Positions 17,546-27,156 of a stretch of DNA of 64,000 bases are shown here, in pieces. The stretch's first letter is position 1. Each line of letters begins with the position of its first letter. The notes beneath the pieces were generated by a model. That model did not search any database and had not been told where the DNA came from. It saw only the letters and a list, made by a program, of their open reading frames with translations. The DNA lies in contig JAJXWO010000006.1 in NCBI GenBank assembly GCA_021781535.1, positions 59,428 through 123,427 of the forward strand. Direction: 5' to 3'. Position numbers and translations under genes: made by a program. Origin of the DNA: Deltaproteobacteria bacterium (GTDB taxonomy: Bacteria; Desulfobacterota; Desulfuromonadia; Geobacterales; Pseudopelobacteraceae).

Positions 17546-19720
17546 TCATTTAAAAAACAAACTCCCCAACCCCAGCGTTCGTCTCACATCCCATAGATTC
17601 ATAAACAGCGCATCGAAGCGCCCGTGCTCCACCTGTTCCTCTTCACGTTCCCAGAAAAACAGCCTGCTGGCTGGATACAGGTATCCGAACGGATAGGCGG
17701 TCATGCTGACGTGCCGCCGGGCGAGCTGATTCACCGGGTAGCGGTAGATGCCTTCTTGTTGCCGAACAATGACCTGGGCCTGCTGGCGCACCAGCCGTGC
17801 CCGTGCGAGCAGCTCTGCTGCAGAACGTGGATGGTTGTCCGATCGCTTCGCCAATAATGCCTTTAAAGTCAATGCCCGGTGGCTGGCGCGCAAGGCGGTC
17901 ACCCGCAGACCGCGCTCAAGCTCTGACATCAGCTTGTACTGGGTTCCTCCGATGTGTCCCGCACCACGCACCTGTTCAATCCTTCTCTCCATCAAGTTCA
18001 CAATCTCATTCATAGACAACGCATATTTTTCAAGATCAGCCACCGGCTGAGCCAGAGCCTGTGAAGCTTCTGCCGGTGTCGCATCATTCAGCAGCCAAGC
18101 GTAGCGAAACTTCGGTTCCGGCTGGAACGGTTTGTTGAAGGGAGGTGGCAACTCCGAGAAAGGTGTCAGCGCTGCCATGAAGCGAAGCAGTTCCTTGTAT
18201 TTCAGATATTGGTTCTGCAGTGCCAAGGCCTGTTTCATCAACTGTTGCAACTTCCGGTCGTTGCACAGTTCCGCCAGTCGTGACAGGGAAGATGTTGGGC
18301 GCTCCGTACCGTTATCCTTCAGTTGCCATGACCAGCGGGCGATGCTCCAGTCGATCAGCCAATAGCCCCATTCCCAGCCGGATGAAAAAGTGAGATGGCC
18401 GCTTACGCCGAGAGGCGCCATCGTCTTGATGTCGCTCCAGCGGGCGTCCAGATACGGTAAGAGCAGCAGCGGCACTGACGTGTCGAATCCTACCCAGTAT
18501 GACGATTCCGGCCAGTACCAGGTCTGGCGCAGTGGTTGCTCCTTGCGTACGAGCTGCAGCATGAAACGCTGGTTTCTGTTGCCATAGACCGGAGCTTTCC
18601 CCTCTGACAGGGAATAGCACATTACCGAATGTATCAATATGCCGCTGCTTGCATATCGGGGTTCACGCGGGGCATCGGCACCGCCGATGACATGGGTTGC
18701 ACACAGCACCACGGAGTGGTAGCGCTCGGCCACCTGGCGCTCCAGATGGGACTGGATGTTCGGCAAAAGCCTGTTCAGAAAAGGTAGGTGCTCGCCCATG
18801 GTTGGCTCCAGGGAAACAAAATCCCACGGGGCTTGGAAGAGCCATGTCAGGGTGTCGTCTACCTGGCGGTGATAGCTTGGATATGGTCTCAGCAGGGTAA
18901 TGGCCTGGAAGGCCTGTTGCTGGATCATGGACAGGGAAATTTCTACTCCGCATCGAATGCCGCGCTGGTGGGCATACTCCACGATTCGCCGGGCGTAGTC
19001 CGGCCAGGTAGCGCGGTTGATACCCCGCAGCAGGTAAAACTGGAAGGTGTTTTGGTCGTTGCGGGCCAGCCAGTCAATATATGTTTTTACATCGTCGAAA
19101 GCACCCGGCAGTGAAGGGTCATGGAGCTGATCCGTCAATTCAATCGGGTGCAGGGTATGGAGATGAAAACCCCTGTTTTCAAAGCGGGGTTTTCCTTGGA
19201 AAGTGAAGGCCTGCTCAAGTGGCCATCGATGATAAAGGGGAATGATGGATTCCCGCGGATGATAAAAACGGAATCCCAGTTTTTCCTGAAGCAGGCCATA
19301 CAGGCCGCTGGAGATACCTTCTGCCGTAGCAGCCTGGAGGCGAAGTATGCTAACACCCGAGACGTTTGCAGCATGCCACCGATAGGATGCATCCGGGGCT
19401 ATTGCACAGGGAAATGAGTGCGTTGCAGTACACGTCGTCTTGCCTGGAAGCGTGGCAGGAAGGATTATCCGCACCGCACCGTTCATGCTGTTGAGTGAAA
19501 CGTCCGCTCCCGGAAAAGCAAGCAGGAGAAGAGACCGGGTATCATGGACCGCAGTGCGTACGACAGGATTGTTATGAAGTTCAGGTGAGGTCTCAATTGT
19601 GATTCGTAACCGGGCTGCCTGGCACCGCGAGGCGCACATCAGCAGCAGAGCCGTTACCAATGCACACAGGAACAGATGTGCCCCGGTCCGTACCTGGCCT
19701 TTAATCAACAATCCGGCCAC
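17546..19720 (-). CDS. Secreted glycoside-hydrolase-like protein
   Basis: A 724-residue protein with a signal peptide (hydrophobic core about 16-32, cleavage after CQA). The N-terminal region, with GLYGLLQEKLGFRFYHPRES near residue 145, resembles the small alpha/beta domain that precedes the TIM barrel in GH20, GH67 and related families. The following part has barrel-like blocks such as RIVEYAHQRGIRCGVEISLS and TFSSGWEWGYWLIDWS. The last 200 residues look alpha-helical. I cannot name the substrate or confirm catalytic acids. It may process a cell-surface or environmental polysaccharide. It is convergent with the lysine-tail gene and sits beside, not overlapping, a chemoreceptor. Confidence 0.6.
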   Translation of the reverse strand: MAGLLIKGQVRTGAHLFLCALVTALLLMCASRCQAARLRITIETSPELHNNPVVRTAVHDTRSLLLLAFPGADVSLNSMNGAVRIILPATLPGKTTCTATHSFPCAIAPDASYRWHAANVSGVSILRLQAATAEGISSGLYGLLQEKLGFRFYHPRESIIPLYHRWPLEQAFTFQGKPRFENRGFHLHTLHPIELTDQLHDPSLPGAFDDVKTYIDWLARNDQNTFQFYLLRGINRATWPDYARRIVEYAHQRGIRCGVEISLSMIQQQAFQAITLLRPYPSYHRQVDDTLTWLFQAPWDFVSLEPTMGEHLPFLNRLLPNIQSHLERQVAERYHSVVLCATHVIGGADAPREPRYASSGILIHSVMCYSLSEGKAPVYGNRNQRFMLQLVRKEQPLRQTWYWPESSYWVGFDTSVPLLLLPYLDARWSDIKTMAPLGVSGHLTFSSGWEWGYWLIDWSIARWSWQLKDNGTERPTSSLSRLAELCNDRKLQQLMKQALALQNQYLKYKELLRFMAALTPFSELPPPFNKPFQPEPKFRYAWLLNDATPAEASQALAQPVADLEKYALSMNEIVNLMERRIEQVRGAGHIGGTQYKLMSELERGLRVTALRASHRALTLKALLAKRSDNHPRSAAELLARARLVRQQAQVIVRQQEGIYRYPVNQLARRHVSMTAYPFGYLYPASRLFFWEREEEQVEHGRFDALFMNLWDVRRTLGLGSLFFK

Positions 19721-19783
19721 AGTCCGGCATCACCTTCACAGATGCCGGGCTATGGCCGACAATATTACCATTGCGTACACCCA

Positions 19784-21505
19784 TTATGCCGGCAACGGTG
19801 CAAGCCCCGGGTACACAATTTCTCGGATTGGTTCTTTATGGTTCACTCCGTACGACAGCGTCTTCTCCAACCGGAATTTTCCCACCATGGACCGCAGGTC
19901 AGTGGCCATGGTGTTCAGCCCGGATGCAGCCGTGGCAAATTCCTGTGTTCCGTCGGCATTTGCGGCAATTGTCGCGGTCACGCGATGAATATTCGTGGAA
20001 ATTTCGTAGATTGAAGCGCTTTGCTCCTCGGCCGCCGTGGCTATCTGGCCAACCTCGGAGGAGATCAGGCTGATGGAATCGGTAATGGTCTGGAGAGCAT
20101 CACCCGTTCTGACCATCATTTTTGTTCCTTCCTCCACTTCATCGACACCGTTGCCCATGGCCGCGATTGCACGGTTTGTTTCTGATTGTATTGCCTGGAT
20201 CATGGCAGAAATTTCTCTGGTTGCCGTAGTTGTCCGTGACGCGAGAGCGCGCACCTCATCGGCCACCACCGCGAACCCCCGGCCGTGTTCACCGGCGCGG
20301 GCCGCCTCGATGGCAGCATTCAAGGCGAGCAGGTTTGTCTGGTCGGCGATGGAGTCGATGGTGGAGGTGATCTCTTCAATCTGGTCCGATTTCTGTCCCA
20401 GTTGAGCGATAACCTTTGATGTTTCCCGGACATGGTCGCCGATACGTTGCATGGAGTTTATCGATTCGGTCATGAGTTGCTGCCCCTGGGTAATGCCGTC
20501 GTGCGCCTGAGATATATTTCCCGCAGCCGTGGAGCAGTTGCGGGCGATTTCTGATGCCGTCTGATTCATCTCCTCGCTCGATGCCGATACGGTATGGATC
20601 TGGGCCGAGGCGCCCTCGGCCCTCTGCACCATTGATTCAATTGTGTGATTGAGTTTTCCGGATGCCGAGGTCAGTTCGTGCGAGTCGTCAGCGATCCTCG
20701 TGATTACGGAACGGAGGGTCTCGGCCATACGATCGATATTGTGTGCAAAGAGATGGAGCTCGTTGCGTGAGTCCGGAGGGTAATTGGCGGCAACGGCGGC
20801 AGTCAGATTTCCCTCGGCGATGGACTCCACCGCGTCGGAAAGTTGTGTGAGCGTGCGGGTGATGCCTTTGGAGAGGATATAGCCCACGATAAGTGACCCC
20901 ACCGCGCCTGCGATGAGCAACAGGATGTTGACGGAGAGAGCCATGCGTGCCGAAGTACTGTTGTTAGTGTACCTGGCGAGGGCCTGGGCCTTGTTGAGAG
21001 CGATGATCTTGGCGATATTCCCGTCGATCCTGTCGACGACTTCGGAGGCGACATTGCGTTCGATGTTGGCGGCTTCGTCACGGCGGTCGGACATGGCAAG
21101 CTCTATCGTCTTCTGTCTGAAACTGTCATACAGCTTCAGGTCATCGGTGATCTGCTTGTGGAGTGCCACCGCTTCGGGTGAATGATTGGACTGGATGAAG
21201 GCGGCCAGGCTCTTGTCAACCTTGTCATTGACCTGCTTGAGTTTTTCCAGATGTGCATTCTGTTCCTGGGGCGACAGGTCAATGACGATATCCCGCAGCA
21301 GATAGCGGCTGGTCTGGTAGCCATTGACCGCATCGGTCAGGTCGCTGATGGGAACGATGTTGGAAGTATACATGAGTGAGCCGCGCTTGGTGACCTCCCA
21401 GATCACCCCGGTAGAATACACCCCGCAAATGATCGCGACACAGGCGACAATCAGAAACCCCGTCAGTATTTTCGTGCCGATGCTTAATGTGTGGTACCGG
21501 TTCAT
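19784..21505 (-). CDS. Methyl-accepting chemotaxis protein (4HB-MCP type)
   Basis: A 573-residue chemoreceptor: TM1 at about 11-33, a periplasmic helical sensor of about 155 residues, TM2 near 190-212, HAMP, and the cytoplasmic signalling hairpin with GRGFAVVADEVRALASRT. After the signalling domain it has an extra 30-residue tail rich in proline that lacks the NWETF-type pentapeptide. AGGGAG lies before the ATG. It is only distantly similar to the chemoreceptor at 3.3-5.0 kb in the sensor, so a different signal is likely. Confidence 0.92.
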   Translation of the reverse strand: MNRYHTLSIGTKILTGFLIVACVAIICGVYSTGVIWEVTKRGSLMYTSNIVPISDLTDAVNGYQTSRYLLRDIVIDLSPQEQNAHLEKLKQVNDKVDKSLAAFIQSNHSPEAVALHKQITDDLKLYDSFRQKTIELAMSDRRDEAANIERNVASEVVDRIDGNIAKIIALNKAQALARYTNNSTSARMALSVNILLLIAGAVGSLIVGYILSKGITRTLTQLSDAVESIAEGNLTAAVAANYPPDSRNELHLFAHNIDRMAETLRSVITRIADDSHELTSASGKLNHTIESMVQRAEGASAQIHTVSASSEEMNQTASEIARNCSTAAGNISQAHDGITQGQQLMTESINSMQRIGDHVRETSKVIAQLGQKSDQIEEITSTIDSIADQTNLLALNAAIEAARAGEHGRGFAVVADEVRALASRTTTATREISAMIQAIQSETNRAIAAMGNGVDEVEEGTKMMVRTGDALQTITDSISLISSEVGQIATAAEEQSASIYEISTNIHRVTATIAANADGTQEFATAASGLNTMATDLRSMVGKFRLEKTLSYGVNHKEPIREIVYPGLAPLPA

Positions 21506-21942
21506 ATGTTTCTCCCTTTCGCATGGCGCCCATGCCTTCTGTATGCTGTTTCGCTGTCCGGATACACCCCGTACGGGATAAAAATGAATAATGGTCTTTT
21601 ATTCGTTGGCTGCGCGGAAGATAGCACGCTCGTGTTACGCTTCCGTGTCGCTGCCGTTAACTCTTTGCAAAATGTTGTTGGCGGACGTGGCCACATGATC
21701 GGCAGTGGAGGGATGAAACCGGTTTCAAACAGAATATATATACAGCCGTGACAATGTAATTCGGAAAGAATTAAGCAAAAACGGTGTGTTGTGGTGTGTG
21801 GGGATGGTTGCGGAAAATTAACCGTCTTGGAACCCTATCGTAATATCGCTTGTGGTAGAAGCGTGTCAGGACGTTAAAACTGGATTTTGTGCTGATAACG
21901 GTATTGTGTCCCGGGAAAATGATCTGCTGAGGATAGTCGTTC
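21506..21942. other. Intergenic region, no recognisable feature
   Basis: It must hold the promoter of the minus-strand chemoreceptor. I see no terminator, RNA or operator-like repeat that I would call. Confidence 0.3.
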
Positions 21943-22287
21943 ATGCAATATGCAACGATCAACAAACTGAAACCTCTTCTGTTACTGCTGCTCGCCTTGC
22001 TGAATTTGCAGTTCGGCATTGTCTTGCTCCATCATCATTACAACGATTCATTCTATGATCATACAGACCCCACTCACCATATCTGCGCGAACCCTCCCAC
22101 ACTGACCAAGTGGGGTGTGACGACCGGCAGCCACACTTTCCCGTCATACCATCCTGTCCTGCTGATTGCCGCTGGCCGTTTTGCCGCCCCAGACTGCCTT
22201 ATTCTTGGACGCATTTGTCCAAAAACCTCTATTGCACCCTCTTACCAGCCAATCACGTCGTTCCCCACTCGCGCTTCACCGGCATAA
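21943..22287 (+). CDS. Possible small His-rich membrane protein
   Basis: A 114-residue reading frame with one N-terminal hydrophobic helix (LLLLLLALLNLQFGIVL) followed by a His-rich stretch (HHHYND, DPTHH). It recalls small metal-related exported proteins but matches no family I know. TGAGGA is 12 nt before the ATG. The second half is low in structure, so it may be spurious. Confidence 0.35.
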   Translation: MQYATINKLKPLLLLLLALLNLQFGIVLLHHHYNDSFYDHTDPTHHICANPPTLTKWGVTTGSHTFPSYHPVLLIAAGRFAAPDCLILGRICPKTSIAPSYQPITSFPTRASPA

Positions 22288-22552
22288 CATCTCCTATCCG
22301 AAAAACAGCTGCGTTGTACGATGTTTCCTCAACGGGATCATTGAGAAGATAATTGCGCTTTTCCGGTTTTAATACGTTTTCCCTCGTACCTGTCGGAGAT
22401 GAAGCCGGCACACGGGACACAGCGCTACGCCGTGAAGTTGCCACGAGCTATGGCCGCATGTTTGGAGAAATCTATAGAGAAAGGAGGGAGAGCAAACAAA
22501 AAAATATATGTTGATCTATCACCCGGAGTCGAAGTCGAAATTTGACGTACGT

Positions 22553-22563
22553 CTGTCAGACAG
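22553..22563. promoter_or_regulatory. Short palindrome before the PHP lipoprotein gene
   Basis: CTGTC-A-GACAG, an operator-sized inverted repeat, lies 27 nt before the gene start. The rest of 22288-22589 shows no gene. No regulator is suggested by the neighbours. Confidence 0.2.
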
Positions 22564-22589
22564 TCATTAAACAAGGAGATATCATCATT

Positions 22590-24662
22590 ATGAAGAACAT
22601 GATTAAATTGTACACGTTCCGCAAAGGGTGTGCGGCGCTTCTCGCCGTTGCCATGCTTACCCTGTGCGCCTGCTCGGGTTCGGACAGCAGCGTCCTGCCA
22701 TCCAGCACCACGAGCAAACTCACATCGACGGCCAGCACGGGCACGGCGGCCGACACGACCATCTCGCTTGACAACGCTACAATCAAGATCCCGGCCGGCA
22801 CCGTCATGAAGGATTCAACCGGGGCCGAGGTTGCCGGCACGCTGACCGCTACGGCTAAAATCTCCCAGGCTATTACCGACGGCAGCGCCAGCACCGCTGC
22901 CACTGCCGCCGCCTTGCAGAACGCCTATGTTCTTGATCTTGCCATTTCAAACGGCGCGCAACAGGTAGCCGATCTTTCCCAGCCGATTACCGTCACCATG
23001 AAACTGCCGGCCGGTTTCAACGATGGCTCGCAGCTCGTCCATTACAGCCATGACGGCATCGTTGGCACCGACTGGAGCTACGAGGCCGATATCGCCTCCG
23101 TCAACAGCGACGGTACCGTTACCCTGTCCATCAGCCACCTCTCGCTGCATGGTATTTTCAAGAATACTTCCAAAGCGGGCAGTTACGTCAGTGGTGATTT
23201 CCACAACCACACCTGGCTGACCGACGGGTCCCATACCGAGACGGACGTGGTGGCCCACGCCTTTGGCGGCACTTACAAGGATTCTTCCGGTGCGGATGTG
23301 ACGGTGCCGGGATTTGGCCTGGACTGGATGGCCAACTCTGAGCACGGAGGATCCTACAATCATGCCCCCGATGGCACTTTGTGGGCTGAATTGGTACCCA
23401 GTGTTACTATTCAGGGCAATCCACTTCCTTCGGCGGGAAAAATGTGGCGATGGCAGTCGCTGACGGAGTATTCCTTTCCGCTCTTGTTCGACAAGAACAC
23501 CGGGCTTCAGAGCAAGTACCCGAACAATACCCTCATCCAGGCATTTGAATGGAATTGTCCGACCCATGAACATGCCAGCGTCGGCATCGTCGATCAGGCC
23601 AATGGCACCGCTATCAGTAACTTTGAATACATGTTTGATGGCAGCGACAAGGACACAAGCAAGACCGGCCTGACCAAGAAGAACACCACCCACGCCGATG
23701 CAATTGAAGCGGTCAAATATCTGGAAGCAAACTACAAGGATACCAGCTACTTCATCGTCAACCACCCCTCCCGTCAGCAGAAGTATACGGTTGCCGATTT
23801 CCGCGACTTCATCAACGCAGGCCCGGATGTGACTGTTGGTCTGGAAGGGATGCCCGGGCATCAAAAAGAACTTTTTCGCGGTGGTTACAGCAGTTCAACA
23901 ACCGAGAAAGCCCGTACGTTCGGCGGGGCTGACTACATGATTGCCAAGGTTGGCGGTCTCTGGGACAGCCTGCTCGGAGAGGGCCGTCATTTTTGGACCT
24001 TCGTCAACTCCGACTTTCACAGTTCGGCCGACACCGCAGACTTCTATCCCGGTGAATATGCCAAGAGCTATACATTCGCAGCATCCAGGGCCGCCAAGGA
24101 TATCGTGGCAGGTATGAAGACGGGCAACTCCTTTGCAGTGCATGGCGATCTGATTAATATGTTGGACTTCCGGATCAACAACAGGCCGATGGGCAGCGCA
24201 GTTGTCATTCCCCGGAAACGTGACCTCCGGGTAGAGATCCGCTTCAAAAGCCCTGCCAAAAACTATAATGGCGATGCCGTTGCAGTGGATCACATAGATC
24301 TTATCAGCGGTGATATTACCGGCACGGTAGCCCCGACCGATACCGCCAATTACGGCAAGGATACCAACAGCTCCACCAAAGTTCTGAAACGTTTCACCAA
24401 GGCGGACAAGGAGTGGAAGACCGACTCCGTAACCGGCATCACCTCCATTGTCTACGCTGTCTCCGATGTGACAAAAAATCAGTACTTCCGCCTTCGTGGA
24501 ACCAACCTGGCGATCCCGGCCACGGATACTGACAAGATTACAACGCTGGGAGATCCGGTGATCGACAACCCGCTGACCGACACCACCGGAACCAACACCA
24601 AGGCCAAGGCCTGGGCGAATCTCTGGTTCTATTCCAATCCGGTTTTTGTAACCGCAAAATAG
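22590..24662 (+). CDS. PHP-domain lipoprotein
   Basis: A 690-residue protein starting at ATG 22590, with AAGGAG 11 nt upstream; an earlier ATG at 22542 has no ribosome site. Lipobox-like LTLCAC gives a lipid-anchored cysteine at about residue 29. After a Ser/Thr-rich linker comes a beta domain (about 55-205, with SLDNATIKIPAGTV, ZU5-like). A PHP-type metal domain starts with GDFHNHTWLTDGSH near 210 and continues with WMANSEHGG, IVNHPSRQ and VNSDFHSSAD. The C-terminal 150 residues are beta-rich. It is likely an extracytoplasmic phosphoesterase or related hydrolase. It ends at a terminator and seems monocistronic. Confidence 0.75.
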   Translation: MKNMIKLYTFRKGCAALLAVAMLTLCACSGSDSSVLPSSTTSKLTSTASTGTAADTTISLDNATIKIPAGTVMKDSTGAEVAGTLTATAKISQAITDGSASTAATAAALQNAYVLDLAISNGAQQVADLSQPITVTMKLPAGFNDGSQLVHYSHDGIVGTDWSYEADIASVNSDGTVTLSISHLSLHGIFKNTSKAGSYVSGDFHNHTWLTDGSHTETDVVAHAFGGTYKDSSGADVTVPGFGLDWMANSEHGGSYNHAPDGTLWAELVPSVTIQGNPLPSAGKMWRWQSLTEYSFPLLFDKNTGLQSKYPNNTLIQAFEWNCPTHEHASVGIVDQANGTAISNFEYMFDGSDKDTSKTGLTKKNTTHADAIEAVKYLEANYKDTSYFIVNHPSRQQKYTVADFRDFINAGPDVTVGLEGMPGHQKELFRGGYSSSTTEKARTFGGADYMIAKVGGLWDSLLGEGRHFWTFVNSDFHSSADTADFYPGEYAKSYTFAASRAAKDIVAGMKTGNSFAVHGDLINMLDFRINNRPMGSAVVIPRKRDLRVEIRFKSPAKNYNGDAVAVDHIDLISGDITGTVAPTDTANYGKDTNSSTKVLKRFTKADKEWKTDSVTGITSIVYAVSDVTKNQYFRLRGTNLAIPATDTDKITTLGDPVIDNPLTDTTGTNTKAKAWANLWFYSNPVFVTAK

Positions 24663-24677
24663 TTTCATCATGCGATA

Positions 24678-24710
24678 CCACATGCCCTGGATACAAGCCG
24701 GGGCATGTGG
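24678..24710 (+). terminator. Terminator after the PHP lipoprotein gene
   Basis: Perfect 10-bp stem (24678-24687 with 24701-24710), 13-nt loop, 15 nt beyond the stop; the tail TTGTAT is only weakly T-rich. Confidence 0.55.
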
Positions 24711-24897
24711 TTGTATGGATCGTGTGAAACTGGCTGATGTGCGTAATATTTACTGAAGTTCTTGAATACCTTCCTGCTCACCCGATTATGTCCATGTGCC
24801 GTTACGCACAATTTGCCAATATGGCACACATCTGTAACAGTTTGTTTGCTATGATTTCTTACCTTAGGCGCATCTAAACGAACAAAAGGAACCATGC

Positions 24898-25341
24898 ATG
24901 ACGAAACAGAAAATAATCAAGGTGCTGTTTGTCTGCGTACACAACAGTGCTCGCAGCCAGATGGCCGAGGCCTTCCTCAATCAGCTTGCCGGAGACCGCT
25001 TTGAGGCCCAAAGCGCCGGACTTGAGCCGGGGACGCTCAATCCCTTGGCTGTCGAGGTCATGAAAGCGGCGGGAATAGACATATCGGCCAACCGGACAAA
25101 AAGTGTGTTCGATTTCTTTAAGAAAGGGAATTTGTTCGATTATGTCATCACCGTCTGCGATGGCGCCAATGCCGAGCGATGCCCTGTTTTCCCCGGAGTT
25201 ACCAAAAGGATTCAGTGGAGTTTTGCCGATCCGGCATCTTTTGAAGGCGAATGGGAACAGAGGGTGGCGGCAACCGGCCTGATCAGAGATGAAATAAAGG
25301 CTGCTGTGGTTGCCTTTATAACGGAACACCCAGCAAGGTGA
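24898..25341 (+). CDS. arsC: Thioredoxin-type arsenate reductase (low-molecular-weight phosphatase fold)
   Basis: A 147-residue protein with the P-loop C-V-H-N-S-A-R-S (nucleophile Cys13) near the N-terminus. A second pair, Cys87 and Cys95 in [15 protein letters not shown], is the resolving pair used by thioredoxin-coupled arsenate reductases to pass the disulfide. It converts arsenate to arsenite. AAGGA precedes the ATG. No arsR, arsB or acr3 lies beside it, so it is an orphan here. A tyrosine-phosphatase role is less likely given the extra cysteines. Confidence 0.88.
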   Translation: MTKQKIIKVLFVCVHNSARSQMAEAFLNQLAGDRFEAQSAGLEPGTLNPLAVEVMKAAGIDISANRTKSVFDFFKKGNLFDYVITVCDGANAERCPVFPGVTKRIQWSFADPASFEGEWEQRVAATGLIRDEIKAAVVAFITEHPAR

Positions 25342-25451
25342 TGCTGTGCCACGCCGGGTTGCCGCGTGGCAGACATGCAGCATAACATTTTAAGTGTCAC
25401 TTGAAACCGAGCGAACGTGTGATACGCTCTCAAGAGAGGATCACGGTCATC

Positions 25452-25649
25452 ATGGGTATGAATAAAGCAAAGTATGCCGAAATTGGGCGTAAAATAAGAA
25501 ATATTCCGCTGGATAAGCCGTGTATGAGTTACGAATGGGAAGAACTCGTGGAAAAACTGTGTGCATCTGATGACTCCGGACTGCACACTATTGGCATCGA
25601 AGAGCTGGGCAAACTAATGCTCAAGCGCACAGAAAATAACAAAAAGTAG
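25452..25649 (+). CDS. Small hypothetical protein (65 aa)
   Basis: A 65-residue reading frame starting MGMNKAKYAEIGRKIR, with GAGAGGA about 12 nt before the ATG; the frame is open further upstream to a TTG at 25401. It ends 5 nt before the DUF155 gene, suggesting co-transcription. No family recognised. Confidence 0.5.
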   Translation: MGMNKAKYAEIGRKIRNIPLDKPCMSYEWEELVEKLCASDDSGLHTIGIEELGKLMLKRTENNKK

Positions 25650-25654
25650 GCCGG

Positions 25655-26476
25655 ATGGAACTATTTACTTTTAAAGCCTTTGCCTTCGGCGGTGAGCTCG
25701 ACTTGAACCGCCTGGCCGTAAAACTGGGTATCACCCGCAAATACCGCTGGGAAGAGCCGATGAAGCTCAATCCGGTGACCTTTGCACTTGCTTCGGGCAG
25801 CGATGTGGAGCGGGTCTACCTCTATTATTTTGGCGGAGTGGTTTTCCTTAACTGCTCTGGCGATATCATCGCCCGCTTCCTGGACAGTATCCCTCAATAT
25901 GCCGACTCTTTGAAGGGGCAGATCCAATTGCCCTATCGTGAGGAGTACCGCCTGGAGATTGATGCGGGCCGTGACCCGGCTATTGCCAACGATTGTGCCG
26001 TCATGCCCCGCTACAATCTGGCCTTTCTGGATATCATCTGCTTTGTGATTGCCAAATCGGTTGCGCTGGAGCGGATCGAGGAACGGATTGACGTGGTCTT
26101 CGACGAGGTTGAAGTGATGATTGCCAATCTGGGACGCGGCAAACTGGAACTGCCCGATAGTGATATGGCCCGCTTGGCTTCGTCGATCTTGAGCTTCAAG
26201 TTTACCTCAATTGCCCATATTATGGTGCTGGACAAGCCGGATATCACGTGGGACAACCCTGAAGCCGACCGCCTGTATACAACCATGGCCGGCCTGTTCG
26301 AACTCAACCAGCGCTACCTCGAAATCAAGCACAAATCCGAAACCCTGCTGGACATGACCGACGTTTTCAGCAGCCTTTCCCACGCCCGCCGTGCCGCTCG
26401 GCTTGAATGGATCATTATCGTCCTGATCGCCATCGAGATCGTGATATACGTGATGCAGCTGTATCGCGGACAGTAA
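25655..26476 (+). CDS. RMD1/YagE family (DUF155) membrane protein
   Basis: A 273-residue protein with the DUF155 layout: N-terminal alpha/beta part with VERVYLYYFGGVVFLNC (about residue 55), a central helical region and a single C-terminal membrane helix (about 250-267) preceded by RRAARLEW. Yeast relatives RMD1 and RMD8 and mitochondrial RMND1 are membrane-anchored; RMND1 supports mitochondrial translation. The bacterial role is unknown. It is probably co-transcribed with the preceding 65-aa gene. Confidence 0.8.
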   Translation: MELFTFKAFAFGGELDLNRLAVKLGITRKYRWEEPMKLNPVTFALASGSDVERVYLYYFGGVVFLNCSGDIIARFLDSIPQYADSLKGQIQLPYREEYRLEIDAGRDPAIANDCAVMPRYNLAFLDIICFVIAKSVALERIEERIDVVFDEVEVMIANLGRGKLELPDSDMARLASSILSFKFTSIAHIMVLDKPDITWDNPEADRLYTTMAGLFELNQRYLEIKHKSETLLDMTDVFSSLSHARRAARLEWIIIVLIAIEIVIYVMQLYRGQ

Positions 26477-26545
26477 CTGGCAGTGCAGTGCCGTTCCCGG
26501 AGAATTGTCACCATACTCGTCACCGCTCTTTTTTTGAGTGCATAT

Positions 26546-26737
26546 TTACTGTGGTAACAACAAATTCCTGTCTTTTTGTATGTCAGCTCTTCTCTCGTGG
26601 AGCGGCTCGTGAGGCAGGGCATCTTTATAGGAGTCTCGCAACAGGCGCAGCTTGCCGATCTGCTTATCCAGTTCGGTAAAACCGCCCAGCACCGGCCAGC
26701 GGGACCATTTAGCCAGAGAAGCTACCCACCCGCGCAT
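26546..26737 (-). CDS. Small hypothetical protein (63 aa), coupled to the zinc-ribbon gene
   Basis: A 63-residue protein, start MRGWVASLAKWSRWP, whose ATG lies 2 nt after the stop of the upstream zinc-ribbon gene, suggesting translational coupling. It is basic and amphipathic with no known domain. Confidence is moderate because it is short and lacks a strong own ribosome site. Confidence 0.4.
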   Translation of the reverse strand: MRGWVASLAKWSRWPVLGGFTELDKQIGKLRLLRDSYKDALPHEPLHERRADIQKDRNLLLPQ

Positions 26738-26739
26738 GA

Positions 26740-26925
26740 CTAGCACAATCCTGCTGCCATCGTACTGTCGATGATAACGCCATTCTTCATGTCCGGCAGA
26801 CTCATCGGTCGATGGCAGGCACCGCAATAGGTACCCTCTTGCAGTTTTGACCAGAGCACCCGATTCTCCGAGTCACACCAGTCGCAGCACCAGAAGTAGT
26901 AGTCTTCATTCAGTCTCATTTTCAT
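26740..26925 (-). CDS. Small zinc-ribbon protein (61 aa)
   Basis: A 61-residue protein with two Cys pairs, CDWC (residues 14-17) and CGAC (34-37), spaced as in zinc ribbons. AAGGAGG lies 8 nt before the chosen ATG at 26925; two further ATGs nearby are equally in frame. It is divergent from phoB. Possible nucleic-acid or protein adaptor; function unknown. Confidence 0.55.
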   Translation of the reverse strand: MKMRLNEDYYFWCCDWCDSENRVLWSKLQEGTYCGACHRPMSLPDMKNGVIIDSTMAAGLC

Positions 26926-27060
26926 TGTCATTTCCTCCTTCATTTTTTGTTCAGTATATACGATCCATATTACAATCATGTGGAGGTGAGATAAATTTTT
27001 TGTTAATTTTATTGACGTAAGTCCCCGTATGGATGCAATTTCTACAAAATCTTTATCTGT

Positions 27061-27094
27061 CTGTAACCTTATTGTAACAATTATATGTTACAAA
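27061..27094 (+). promoter_or_regulatory. Pho box upstream of phoB
   Basis: CTGTAAC (27061-27067), spacer CTTA, TTGTAAC (27072-27078): a clean 11-nt direct repeat. A TACAAA (27089-27094) sits 10 nt after the box as a plausible -10, the same geometry as at pstS. It implies PhoB autoregulation. Confidence 0.7.
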
Positions 27095-27156
27095 CATTTG
27101 TATCAGGTTGAGTGTGTGTTAAAAAAACAGTGTTAAATTGTGAGCAGGAGCATGAT

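Noticed and set aside
24832..24849. Pho box before arsC
   Set aside because: CTGTAAC is present but the second unit, TGTTTGC, does not match.
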